From the NCBI GenBank assembly GCA_017514665.1, contig JAFWIX010000001.1:62001-126000 (forward strand): a stretch of DNA of 64,000 bases, written 5' to 3'. This document shows positions 31,319 through 39,867 of this stretch, in pieces. Source of the DNA: Candidatus Saccharimonadota bacterium. Lineage in GTDB: Bacteria; Patescibacteriota; Saccharimonadia; Saccharimonadales; Saccharimonadaceae. The stretch's first letter is position 1; each line of letters starts with the position of its first letter. The notes below the pieces were generated by a model. It saw nothing but the letters and a program-made list of their open reading frames with translations. It made no database searches and was not told where the DNA came from. The position numbers and the translations under genes were made by a program.

Positions 31319-33935
31319 AGATGACCTCTAATTCTCTTTTCAGCCTCTCTATTAATGCCTGTTTCTCTTTAATCCCATCTTGCGTCTGCTTCACTAGATG
31401 TATTGGGGCCTTATCTACGTATGCCGGGTTCATCATCCTTGCATTCAATGCATCAAGTTCGCGACCCACCTCTAGAATTTTCTCTTCTAGTGTCGTACGA
31501 TATTTTGTCACTACCTTCTCTGGTACATCCAAATAAATCTCGCTATTCATCGTTGCCAGCCTCAATCCTCTCGGCTGGCCTTCACATGACTCTACCGCCG
31601 GCACTCCAGTCAATTTCTTGATCAAATCCGTATTTTCTGCCACCAGGGAATCATCACCGTACAGTAATTTCCAACGCTTACCACCTTCAATCACCTGTGA
31701 AGTTGCTCTCACTTCGCTAACGATATCAATGATCCGTTCAAATTCACTCGCTGTCATTGGATCATATTCTAACTTAGCAGGCCATTTCTGTGTGATAATC
31801 ATATCCTCTGTCCACGACAAATTCTGCCAAATTGCCTCTGTTACAAATGGTGCAAATGGATGCAACATTATCAAAATCATCTCCAAGGTTTTCTTTAACA
31901 ACGGGGAATTACGATAAATTTTTTGGCTTTCCAAGAACCAATCTGCATACTTATCCCAAATCGTCGAATATAAAGTTTCCACCGCCTCAGCAAAACGATA
32001 ATTCATCATATCGAGCTCCACCTTCTCGCGGCACTGATCTATCTCCCGACAAATCCAATCCTCTCCCGTGTTAAGCGTCGTATAAGTATCAAAGTTTTCA
32101 TTTTCTTCTACGATATCTTCAATCAACCTTGCTACATTCCACAACTTATTGCACAAATTTCTCCCTGATACTACCGAATTCTCCGAGAACGCTTGGTTCA
32201 TCCCCGCCGATCGGCCACGCAGAATTCCCAATCTAAACGCATCCGATCCATATTTGGTTACCAAATCCATCGGGTTTATCACATTCCCTTTGGACTTGCT
32301 CATCTTCTGCCCGTGTTCATCTAACACTAAGCCATGCAAATACACCTCACGGAAGGGAACTTCACCCGTCACATATACGCCAATCATAATCATTCGTGCC
32401 ACCCAGGCAAACAAGATATCTGCACCTGTTTCCATCACATTCAATGGGTAATACGGGTTTGGCACATCTTCTACCCAATCTGTACAAATCATTGGCCAAT
32501 GCGCCGACGAGAACCATGTATCAAACGTATCCTCATCTCGCACATATTTCACACCACCTACTTCTATCTCTGTTAAATTCGTCCTGGTATCAAAAATCCA
32601 GTCCGGCGAATCCGTCGCGTCTTCATTTGCTTTTCTAAACATTGGAATCGCAATTCCCCACGGAATCTGCCTAGAAATATTCCAATCCTTGAGCCCGCGT
32701 AGATAATTTATCAACACCTTCTTTTTATTAGCAGGGAAGAACTTAATTTCGTGATTTTCTAGTCGCTCAATCGCTAATTCGGCCAATTTTTCAACGTCAA
32801 TAAACCACTGCTCTTTCAACATCGGTTCAATTACCGTGCCGCACTTATAACAATGCGCCACTGCATGCTCAATTTTCTTTTCGCCACGCAACAGTCCCTG
32901 TTCTTTCAAATCTTTCAAAGCCTTTTTACGACAGTCTTCGGTAGTTAATCCTGCATAATCCACACCCGCTGTATCCAGCATCGTGCCATCTTCACCAATC
33001 ACCTGTATACGTGGTAAATCGTGTCGTTCTCCTACTTCAAAATCATCGTAATCATGCGCCGGTGTAATCTTTACTACTCCTGTTCCATACTCCATATCCG
33101 CATGTTCATCAGCTATAACAGGAATTTCACGTTTTGTCAAGGGCAACCTTACATGCTGACCCACCAAATTTTTGTATCTTTCGTCTTCCGGATTCACCGC
33201 CACTGCCACATCTCCAAACAGCGTTTCGGGGCGCGTCGTGGACACAATTAATTCAAAGTCATCACCAGGGTATGCAATCTCCCACAACGTTCCTTTTTCG
33301 TCTTTGTGTTCCACTTCAATATCTGCAAACGCCGTTCTGTGTTTCGGACAATAATTCACCAATTTTTCGCCTCTGTAAATCATGCCGTCGTTCCACATTT
33401 TCTCAAATGTTTTATACACTCTCGCTACCACATTTTCATCTAACGTAAACGTCAAGTCATTCCAGGCGCACGACGCTCCTAGCGCCCTCAATTGCAACTC
33501 CATATTCCCCCGTTGCTCTTCTACGAAATCCCAGACCTGTGCATATAATTCATCTCGCGAATATTCGAAACGCGATTTCCCCACTTTTTCTAGCGACTTT
33601 TCATACACCACCCAAGTCTCAAATCCAGCGTGGTCCGCCCCTGGTATATACCAAGTCGAACGGCCCCTCAGGCGATAATATCTCACTAGCGAATCTTCCA
33701 GCGCTACCGTCAAACCATGGCCAATGTGCAGGTTGCCATTCGCATTCGGTGGTGGCATCACAATACCATAATATTTGCTCTGATCTAAATCTTTTTCAGA
33801 ATCTGCGCCCCTCAAAGACGCATCATTTACGGGATACTGCGGTACCTTTGGTTGAAATACGCTCGCCGCCTCCCAAGCTGCATAGATTTCTGGTTCCTTA
33901 TCCCCCGGTTCATAAGACTTCGCAAATTTCATCAT
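31317..33935 (-). CDS. valS: Valyl-tRNA synthetase
   Basis: 872 residues, class I. The HIGH motif is NLHIGHGL, the KMSKS motif GQKMSKSKGN; the editing CP1 domain (STTRPETLFGDVAVAVNPED) and C-terminal coiled coil (about 810-872) are present. The CxxC-type element HCYKCGTVIEP resembles the zinc site of archaeal-type ValRS. Promoter TATAAT-N6-ATG; ends in a shared terminator. Confidence 0.97.
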   Translation of the reverse strand: MMKFAKSYEPGDKEPEIYAAWEAASVFQPKVPQYPVNDASLRGADSEKDLDQSKYYGIVMPPPNANGNLHIGHGLTVALEDSLVRYYRLRGRSTWYIPGADHAGFETWVVYEKSLEKVGKSRFEYSRDELYAQVWDFVEEQRGNMELQLRALGASCAWNDLTFTLDENVVARVYKTFEKMWNDGMIYRGEKLVNYCPKHRTAFADIEVEHKDEKGTLWEIAYPGDDFELIVSTTRPETLFGDVAVAVNPEDERYKNLVGQHVRLPLTKREIPVIADEHADMEYGTGVVKITPAHDYDDFEVGERHDLPRIQVIGEDGTMLDTAGVDYAGLTTEDCRKKALKDLKEQGLLRGEKKIEHAVAHCYKCGTVIEPMLKEQWFIDVEKLAELAIERLENHEIKFFPANKKKVLINYLRGLKDWNISRQIPWGIAIPMFRKANEDATDSPDWIFDTRTNLTEIEVGGVKYVRDEDTFDTWFSSAHWPMICTDWVEDVPNPYYPLNVMETGADILFAWVARMIMIGVYVTGEVPFREVYLHGLVLDEHGQKMSKSKGNVINPMDLVTKYGSDAFRLGILRGRSAGMNQAFSENSVVSGRNLCNKLWNVARLIEDIVEENENFDTYTTLNTGEDWICREIDQCREKVELDMMNYRFAEAVETLYSTIWDKYADWFLESQKIYRNSPLLKKTLEMILIMLHPFAPFVTEAIWQNLSWTEDMIITQKWPAKLEYDPMTASEFERIIDIVSEVRATSQVIEGGKRWKLLYGDDSLVAENTDLIKKLTGVPAVESCEGQPRGLRLATMNSEIYLDVPEKVVTKYRTTLEEKILEVGRELDALNARMMNPAYVDKAPIHLVKQTQDGIKEKQALIERLKRELEVI

Positions 33936-33941
33936 GATTTC

Positions 33942-33947
33942 ATTATA
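33942..33947 (-). promoter_or_regulatory. -10 box of valS, leaderless
   Basis: TGATATAAT, 6 bases (GAAATC) before the ATG. Confidence 0.75.
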
Positions 33948-34078
33948 TCACACAAAAACATTCGCCCGCTTTCCTTCGATAAACCTTTTTCACTTTTTCT
34001 CCGATTTATGTTATAATTTACGTAGTAAGTTATTGTCACGCTAGCTAGTTATACTTATGCACCTTAAGGAGGGGAAAC

Positions 34079-34468
34079 ATGGAACGAATTAAGGAATTTA
34101 AAGAATTTGTCAAAAAATTTAACAAGCGGCATGACGCATTATCTTTAGAATTATTGCGTCCCGACGCTGAATCAAGCCAAACACGGCTTGTTGTCCATTG
34201 GCATCAAGGAGTACGTTTCGACATAGACAGAACTGGTTGGGAAATACTCCGCGCAAAAGTATTCTGCAGGACCAATCAAGTCTTGCAAATCATTCCCGAC
34301 CCAGGGAATCAAAATCTCGAGGAGTTTACGGCCACTAAAAACGGCAAACTCACTCTAATCTTTAGAAAAGATGTCGACAAAATCAGCGACACTGAATTTG
34401 GCAAGTTTATTGCCAAATTAGAACAGTTGCTCACCGAAACACTCGCTGAATATGAATATAATGGATAA
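34079..34468 (+). CDS. Hypothetical protein
   Basis: 129 residues, family not recognised. Charged helical N-terminus (ERIKEFKEFVKKFNKRHDALSLELL), then a beta-rich middle (TRLVVHWHQGVRFDIDRTGWEIL) and C-terminal helix. Soluble. It stands alone: TGTTATAAT near 34011, an approximately 55-base leader, a strong AAGGAGGGG ribosome binding site and its own terminator. This is a well-equipped single-gene unit between two minus-strand genes. Confidence 0.7.
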   Translation: MERIKEFKEFVKKFNKRHDALSLELLRPDAESSQTRLVVHWHQGVRFDIDRTGWEILRAKVFCRTNQVLQIIPDPGNQNLEEFTATKNGKLTLIFRKDVDKISDTEFGKFIAKLEQLLTETLAEYEYNG

Positions 34469-34518
34469 TTCCTCCGTAACGACCTCACTCCACGGGTTGA
34501 TTATGGTACTTCCTTTCC

Positions 34519-34550
34519 AAAAGCCCGCAGCCTTTGTGCTACGGGCTTTT
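34519..34550 (+). terminator. Rho-independent terminator
   Basis: AAAAGCCCG-cagcctttgtgcta-CGGGCTTTT, about 50 bases after the stop of the hypothetical gene at 34079-34468. Confidence 0.85.
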
Positions 34551-34625
34551 AACATTTTACTGCCCTTTTATCACGTTTATGCTAAAAATCGCTCTAAGAC
34601 CCCAAAATTCGCGAAATACGCCTAT

Positions 34626-35000
34626 TTATAATGCCAACTTGTCCGTTATTTCCTGCATCTCAGCTTCTGCCAATTTCAAAGTTTTACCGTATTCCCAATT
34701 TTCATCTAGCGGCGTCAGGTGTACATGCGCATGTGGTACATCAGTTCCCACCACCTTGATTAGCGTTCTCTGACCCATCACTTCCTCCATGTGCTTTGCC
34801 AACTTCTTCACTGTCGCCATCAATGCTTGATAGTCCTCGTCGTCAAGATCATAGATCTTATCTACTTCCACTTTTGGCACTACCAAAGTATGCCCCTTCA
34901 CTTCTGGATTAATATCTAAAAACGCAAAAGTTTTATCATCTTCATAAATTTTATAACAGGGAATTTCGCCCGCAATAATTTTACTAAAAATACTACTCAT
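34626..35000 (-). CDS. HIT family nucleotide hydrolase/transferase
   Basis: 124 residues. FSKIIAGEIPCYKIYEDDKTFAFLDINPEVKGHTLVVPK and the catalytic histidine triad HAHVHL (about 92-97) are canonical for HINT/HIT proteins, which hydrolyse nucleoside phosphoramidates or related adenylates. TATAAT-N6-ATG promoter. Lies just downstream of the large FISUMP gene on the same strand. Confidence 0.94.
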   Translation of the reverse strand: MSSIFSKIIAGEIPCYKIYEDDKTFAFLDINPEVKGHTLVVPKVEVDKIYDLDDEDYQALMATVKKLAKHMEEVMGQRTLIKVVGTDVPHAHVHLTPLDENWEYGKTLKLAEAEMQEITDKLAL

Positions 35001-35006
35001 ATTTTC

Positions 35007-35012
35007 ATTATA
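35007..35012 (-). promoter_or_regulatory. -10 box of the HIT gene, leaderless
   Basis: TGGTATAAT, 6 bases (GAAAAT) before the ATG. Confidence 0.75.
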
Positions 35013-35033
35013 CCATCAACGCTTCTATTTTTA

Positions 35034-37907
35034 TCATTTTACAATACAGCGTACCGCAAAGGCATCCCACTTATTCCAGGAGCCAGTAGGTGTAGCTCCA
35101 CTAGCGGTAACCCCAAGGCGATAAGCATTATTTGCCCCATTAGGTGTTGCACTCCAATAACGACCATATGAATGTCGACCATTAGGAGTATTATAATTAT
35201 AATCACCGGCATAAATAAAATTGTCAGGGAATTTAACAAGGCCAGTGTCAACTTTAGTAGAAGCATTATTAGCTAAATTATTCAATGTTACATATTCACC
35301 TGAAGTTCCACCAGTTGGTAAACGCCAACCAGTTGGACAAATATCGCCAGCCACATTACCACTAGTCATCGAGAAAGTACCATTTCCAGCCGAAGCGGTA
35401 TACCAATTATACATTACACCATAACCATACCATGAACTATTGACACTATTGTTATTGTGCGAAGCGGGCAAATTACGATTAATGGTGTTGGTATTATACT
35501 TAACCGTATCAATACAATCGCTAGTATTAGTTTTACACAATACATTACTAGTTGAGGAACTAGCCGCCATAGTCACAAAATTAGAAGTAGGCAAATTAGT
35601 GTTGTTGCTATCAAACGTAATCGCAGCTGGATTTAGACGCAAATTTTCGGTCATCCAGCAATTGCCATCCTCTAATTTAGCAACCGAATATGTATTATTA
35701 TCGCGCGTATCTCTCAATGCAATCATGCCACCACTGTTTATAGCATTACATGCGGCACTATTAAACGATTGCATAGTATAGGTAGTGTCTTCTGGTAGCC
35801 AAACGGCATATAAGTCAATATGGTTATTCGCGTCAGCGTGAGCAAGAAAGGCGTTATCTACGTTGATTGTTTCATTAGGACCATAGATTGTTACCGAATT
35901 GCCATTTATAAATTTCGTACCAGCATTAGCGTCTAAACTCCAACCAATAAAACCATAGCCATTACGTGAAAAATTAGAAGCTACAAGCGGAAGCTTGCCT
36001 ATGCTTAATGACTCAACATCTGCACTGCTCATAGAACCAGCAGTAGCACCATTGCCGTCATAAGACAAATTATATTCTGAGCGCCAAATAGCATAAAGTG
36101 TCAATGTATCACCATCGCCAAGACCCATATATTCAGCCGCCTCAGACACCATACCGCCCTCAGTCACTACTATTCCAGAACCATCTGACGCAGTATTCCA
36201 ATTAAGAAAAGTCGCATGTTGTTTTGTAAATTCATTATTCGCCGCTAATGCGACACCAAAATCTACATCCACTTCGTCTGCCATTGTACCGGCACCACCA
36301 TTAGCATTATAATGAATGTTGCCGTTAGCATGGTATTCCTCACTAAAAACGCAGCGAACAGTTTGGCCACGTACTTTTAAAGTGTTGTTGGAATTCATAT
36401 ATATGCTATCAGCTTTTATCCAAAGGTTTGAAGAGCGCTCTGCACTATACGTGTTTGCAGTGTTGTAATTGCTGGAAATCGCTCGATTGCCAGCTGTTTC
36501 ACCTCTTTGCTCACCGCTATACACAAAGTTCAAAGGGTACGTTCGCCAACGTATCGAACCCGCAAGCGCACCCGCAGATCCAGGAGCTTTGTTTTTGCCA
36601 TTGCCACCTAAAAGAACATCTAACCTCGACAGTTCTCCATTGTCACTATAGCCAGACGGAATTCGCCAATTAGCTGGACAGATATCACCACTTACGGCCG
36701 CCCCAGTAACAGAAAAATCATAAGTACCATTACCGGCAGTAGCGGTATACCAGTTATAATAATTACCATAAGAATACCAAGAACTACTAGTGTTGTTTGC
36801 GTCATAAGAAGCCGTTAAATCACGGTTAGTATTATTGGTATTATGCAAAACTCTATTTATACAATTTGCGTTATTATTAACGCAAAAATCATTAGTCGAC
36901 GCAGGATGCCCATTATTGATAGCACTAATAAACGAATCTGTTGGTTGATTAGTGTTTAAATTACTAATTTCAAGATTCGGATTGGAAAGATCAAGACGAA
37001 GATTTTCCATCATCCAACACTGGCCGTCTACATATTTAGCCACAGCATAAGTTTCACCATCACGCACATCAGTCAGCGCAGTAACGTCTCCTATATTTAG
37101 GTTTTTACAGCCCGCCCAATCCTGAAGATTACCAGCAGAAGGAGCCCATTTGGCATAAAGTTGTAGACCTTCGGCAGTCAAATCACCGGTTGTAATGGTA
37201 GCATTTGGTCCATAATTAGTACCACTACCGTCAATTTCGGTATTCCAGCCAACAAAACCATAACCAGGACGCGAAAAATTAGACGGAATCAAGGTGATAT
37301 CAGTACTAGAGCTAGCCAGTTGGTTCTCCATAGTACCAGTACCGTCATCATCATTGCCGTAATAACAAATATTATTCTCGGGGCACGGAGCCAAATTAAC
37401 TACTGCTTGAATAATCAAAGTATTACTATATGTTCCGCTAGGTTGCTCTGGTGACACCAAAGTACCATAAGTTAAATTATGTTCGTTTTCGCCAGCACTA
37501 CTAGTTTCAAAAATCTTCTGGCTAAAACCCGGTTCTGGAATCGAAAAATAATTAGCTCCACCATCTACACTAAACCCATAGCCATAGCCAGTACTTCCAG
37601 CTGGTATACTAGTGGCACCCGTAGGAAGCGTAAAAGTAGGGATACTGAGATTAGGGTTTAACTGATGAATTAAAGCATTGCTAGAACCAGTAGCAGCTAT
37701 ACTAACAGTGTAACCAGCAAGATTAGTAGTTGAAACCGTCAAGGTTTGTGATGTAGTAGCAAAAACGTCCGCAGTTGCTTCCATACTAGCAGCACTAGGT
37801 GAAATAGCAATCGATAAGCTATCTTCAGCAAAAACCGCCTGGTTAGCAAAAACCAAGTTAAACAACGAGAAAATGCTAATACAAAGTATTTTTATTGTTT
37901 TTTTCAT
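35034..37907 (-). CDS. Secreted FISUMP/InlB-repeat surface protein
   Basis: 957 residues. Signal peptide about 1-27 (FANQAVFA). The N-terminal module shared with two other proteins here (about 45-170) has STTNLAGYTVSIAAT and EQPSGTYSNTLIIQAVVN. InlB-like repeats lie at about 181-257, 535-607 and 610-700. Two FISUMP domains (Fibrobacter succinogenes major paralogous type; about 262-520 and 712-957) both carry a VAKxxDGxCWMxENLRL motif, GDICPxxWRxP and a terminal RCxxx. Probably cell-surface exposed. The ligand is unknown. No sorting signal. Confidence 0.85.
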   Translation of the reverse strand: MKKTIKILCISIFSLFNLVFANQAVFAEDSLSIAISPSAASMEATADVFATTSQTLTVSTTNLAGYTVSIAATGSSNALIHQLNPNLSIPTFTLPTGATSIPAGSTGYGYGFSVDGGANYFSIPEPGFSQKIFETSSAGENEHNLTYGTLVSPEQPSGTYSNTLIIQAVVNLAPCPENNICYYGNDDDGTGTMENQLASSSTDITLIPSNFSRPGYGFVGWNTEIDGSGTNYGPNATITTGDLTAEGLQLYAKWAPSAGNLQDWAGCKNLNIGDVTALTDVRDGETYAVAKYVDGQCWMMENLRLDLSNPNLEISNLNTNQPTDSFISAINNGHPASTNDFCVNNNANCINRVLHNTNNTNRDLTASYDANNTSSSWYSYGNYYNWYTATAGNGTYDFSVTGAAVSGDICPANWRIPSGYSDNGELSRLDVLLGGNGKNKAPGSAGALAGSIRWRTYPLNFVYSGEQRGETAGNRAISSNYNTANTYSAERSSNLWIKADSIYMNSNNTLKVRGQTVRCVFSEEYHANGNIHYNANGGAGTMADEVDVDFGVALAANNEFTKQHATFLNWNTASDGSGIVVTEGGMVSEAAEYMGLGDGDTLTLYAIWRSEYNLSYDGNGATAGSMSSADVESLSIGKLPLVASNFSRNGYGFIGWSLDANAGTKFINGNSVTIYGPNETINVDNAFLAHADANNHIDLYAVWLPEDTTYTMQSFNSAACNAINSGGMIALRDTRDNNTYSVAKLEDGNCWMTENLRLNPAAITFDSNNTNLPTSNFVTMAASSSTSNVLCKTNTSDCIDTVKYNTNTINRNLPASHNNNSVNSSWYGYGVMYNWYTASAGNGTFSMTSGNVAGDICPTGWRLPTGGTSGEYVTLNNLANNASTKVDTGLVKFPDNFIYAGDYNYNTPNGRHSYGRYWSATPNGANNAYRLGVTASGATPTGSWNKWDAFAVRCIVK

Positions 37908-38065
37908 TAATAACCCTTAGTTACAGTAGTTATAGTATAGTCACAACCAAAATACCACCTCCATTCCCTCAGCAGATAACTCTTGGTACTTTTTTATTCG
38001 ATACCTCATTCTGCTTACATTTTATTATATCATGTTTATGATTAAAATACTGTGAAAAGCATAAC

Positions 38066-38087
38066 AAAAAGCCCCCAAGGGGGGTTT
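38066..38087 (-). terminator. Terminator downstream of tRNA-Arg
   Basis: On the minus strand: AAACCCCCC-TT-GGGGGCTTTTTG. Placed directly behind the tRNA-Arg gene in its reading direction. Confidence 0.75.
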
Positions 38088-38091
38088 GATG

Positions 38092-38168
38092 TGGTATGCC
38101 CGACAGGATTCGAACCTACGACCTTTGGCTCCGCAAGCCAACGCTCTATCCAGCTGAGCTACGGGCAC
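38092..38168 (-). tRNA. tRNA-Arg (anticodon GCG)
   Basis: 77 bases with encoded CCA. Acceptor GTGCCCG/CGGGCAT, D-arm GCTCAGCTGGATAGAGC, anticodon stem TTGGC/GCCAA with loop TTGCGGA, T-arm around GGTTCGAATCC, discriminator A. The anticodon is GCG, whereas almost all bacteria encode ACG that is edited to ICG by TadA. As written it reads CGC and CGU but not CGA. Confidence 0.93.
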
Positions 38169-38289
38169 ATATGTGGATGTTTGAATAAATCCATACATCC
38201 ACCTAGAAATTAAATGAACATTGCAGGTACACTGCAACGACTATATTATACCACATTTTTCCAATTTGTGGTAAAAATTACAATAAAAA

Positions 38290-38379
38290 TGGCGGAAGCG
38301 AGAGGATTCGAACCTCCGAACGGCGTAAACCGTCACACGATTTCGAGTCGTGCGCCTTCAACCACTCGGCCACGCTTCC
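38290..38379 (-). tRNA. tRNA-Ser (anticodon CGA)
   Basis: Acceptor GGAAGCG/CGCTTCC, anticodon stem CACGA/TCGTG with loop CTCGAAA, long variable arm, GGTTCGAATCC T-arm, discriminator G and encoded CCA. Reads UCG. Confidence 0.95.
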
Positions 38380-38396
38380 ACCCCTATTTTATCACA

Positions 38397-39062
38397 CTAT
38401 TGATAAATCTTCTTCATTCTCAGAGTTTCTGGTAGCATTTCCATCGCTCTATCGGTAGTATCTGAATCTAATTTCACTCCGTAAATTATCACATATACTT
38501 CATCGTCAAACTTTGTCGCATAGCCTACCATTGAACCATTCTCGGCTTTTATCCAGCTCGTACCACTTACCTCATAGTCATCATCAACCACTTCTAACGT
38601 CGAACTTAGGCTCAGCATATATCTCTCTGCCGACAAATAACTCTTATTCACATACACTCTCACATCTGCCCAACCATCATCATTAGTCAAATTATAAACA
38701 TAAATCCCATTTTGGCCATTGCTCATCGCCGGCGAGAAGGCATAGGGCAAAGAAAATTCCAAATTCTTTATCTCTATCAAACGACCAGCTGCCCAGACAC
38801 GTGGATTTGGATTATCTACCAATTGTGGTTCGCCAAGGCTAATGCTTGTTCCTTCTTTAGTATCACTAATTTGCTCTATAAATTTACTTATACCAGCCAA
38901 TCTCGCAAAATCTATCTCACCCTTATGGATATTAAACAGTCCGGTTGCGAGAAATAGAAAACCTCCCATTACCACAAAAAGCAGCGCCCCGCCAATCGCC
39001 CCCAATATTACCGCTGCATCGGTGCTCATTCCCGGTTTTTTATCATTCTTCTTATCTGTCAT
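38397..39062 (-). CDS. Single-pass membrane protein with extracytoplasmic domain
   Basis: 221 residues from an ATG with AAGGAGG 5 bases upstream. A lysine-rich cytoplasmic tail precedes one transmembrane helix (about 17-42) and an extracytoplasmic domain of about 170 residues (GIYVYNLTNDDGWADVRVYVNKSYLSAERYML; VGYATKFDDEVYVIIYGVKLDSDT). Family not recognised. It ends 18 bases from the tRNA-Ser gene. Confidence 0.7.
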   Translation of the reverse strand: MTDKKNDKKPGMSTDAAVILGAIGGALLFVVMGGFLFLATGLFNIHKGEIDFARLAGISKFIEQISDTKEGTSISLGEPQLVDNPNPRVWAAGRLIEIKNLEFSLPYAFSPAMSNGQNGIYVYNLTNDDGWADVRVYVNKSYLSAERYMLSLSSTLEVVDDDYEVSGTSWIKAENGSMVGYATKFDDEVYVIIYGVKLDSDTTDRAMEMLPETLRMKKIYQ

Positions 39063-39100
39063 AATTCCTCCTTTTTCTTATCTTATTATATCATATGTGA

Positions 39101-39106
39101 TATAAT
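39101..39106 (+). promoter_or_regulatory. -10 box of the MurE-like pseudoenzyme gene, leaderless
   Basis: TGATATAAT, 6 bases (ATAGAT) before the ATG. Confidence 0.75.
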
Positions 39107-39112
39107 ATAGAT

Positions 39113-39829
39113 ATGAATAACAGTAAGCTTCGCACCAGTACCACCCGTGCTCGTACCAAGATTCTTTCGGCTTATTACGGCCACCCTGCCAAGAACCTCA
39201 AACTCATCTGTATTACCGGCTCCACTGGTAAAGCCATCGTCGCTCGCTATGTCCACGAAATTCTTCAAGCTGCCAACATCAAATCCGCCGTGCTCGCTTC
39301 CGATGGCAACATCAAGACCAGCGTCATCCACAAATTCTTAAGCGACGCCAAGAAAAACGATGCCAATTATGCCATCCTCACCACCCCAGCTGAAGCTCTC
39401 AACGACAATGCTTTCTATGGTCTCCCTATTCACATTGCCGCTCTCACCAATTTTATCCCTTCCACCCTCAGTGGTGTCAGCGCCGACGAATATCTCGCCG
39501 CCAAGACCATCCTTTTCAAAATGAATCCTAGCTACATCATCCTCAATCAAGACGATCGCCATTTCGCCGACTTTGTCAAATTCCACGGCGTCAAAGACAC
39601 CTATACTTATGGTGTCGACGAAGGCACCACCGTTCGTATCGATGATTTCACTCTCTATAAAAAGGGTACCGAAGCCAACCTCGCCATCGGCTTCAAGAAT
39701 TTCTCCACCGCCACTTTTGTCACCGGCGAACCCGCCGTTTCTTACATGGCCTGCGCTGCTTGTATCGCCAGCGCTCTCAAAGTTTCCACCAATATCATCT
39801 CCACCGGCATTGCTAATTACGAAGATTAA
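39113..39829 (+). CDS. Degenerate, truncated MurE-like protein
   Basis: 238 residues resembling the Mur-ligase central domain: YYGHPAKNLKLICITGSTGKAIVARYVHEILQAANIKSAV aligns with the start of the MurE-like ligase at 41364-42617. The ATP loop reads GSTGKA where active ligases have GTNGKT, the LTHEHLDYH metal/ADP region is replaced by LTNFIPSTLSGVSADEY, and the C-terminal ligase domain is absent. Catalysis is therefore unlikely. The frame is intact and has a clean TATAAT-N6-ATG promoter, so a non-catalytic role is possible. Only 50 bases separate it from the divergent gene at 38397-39062. Confidence 0.65.
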   Translation: MNNSKLRTSTTRARTKILSAYYGHPAKNLKLICITGSTGKAIVARYVHEILQAANIKSAVLASDGNIKTSVIHKFLSDAKKNDANYAILTTPAEALNDNAFYGLPIHIAALTNFIPSTLSGVSADEYLAAKTILFKMNPSYIILNQDDRHFADFVKFHGVKDTYTYGVDEGTTVRIDDFTLYKKGTEANLAIGFKNFSTATFVTGEPAVSYMACAACIASALKVSTNIISTGIANYED

Positions 39830-39855
39830 TTATTGTCACTAAACCATAAGCATGA

Positions 39856-39861
39856 TATAAT
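39856..39861 (+). promoter_or_regulatory. -10 box of the second FISUMP gene, leaderless
   Basis: TGATATAAT, 6 bases (AACTGC) before the ATG. Confidence 0.75.
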
Positions 39862-39867
39862 AACTGC

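Noticed and set aside
34079-34468. Hypothetical 129-residue protein as an antitoxin or toxin
   Set aside because: No partner gene and no recognisable fold; isolated unit with its own terminator.
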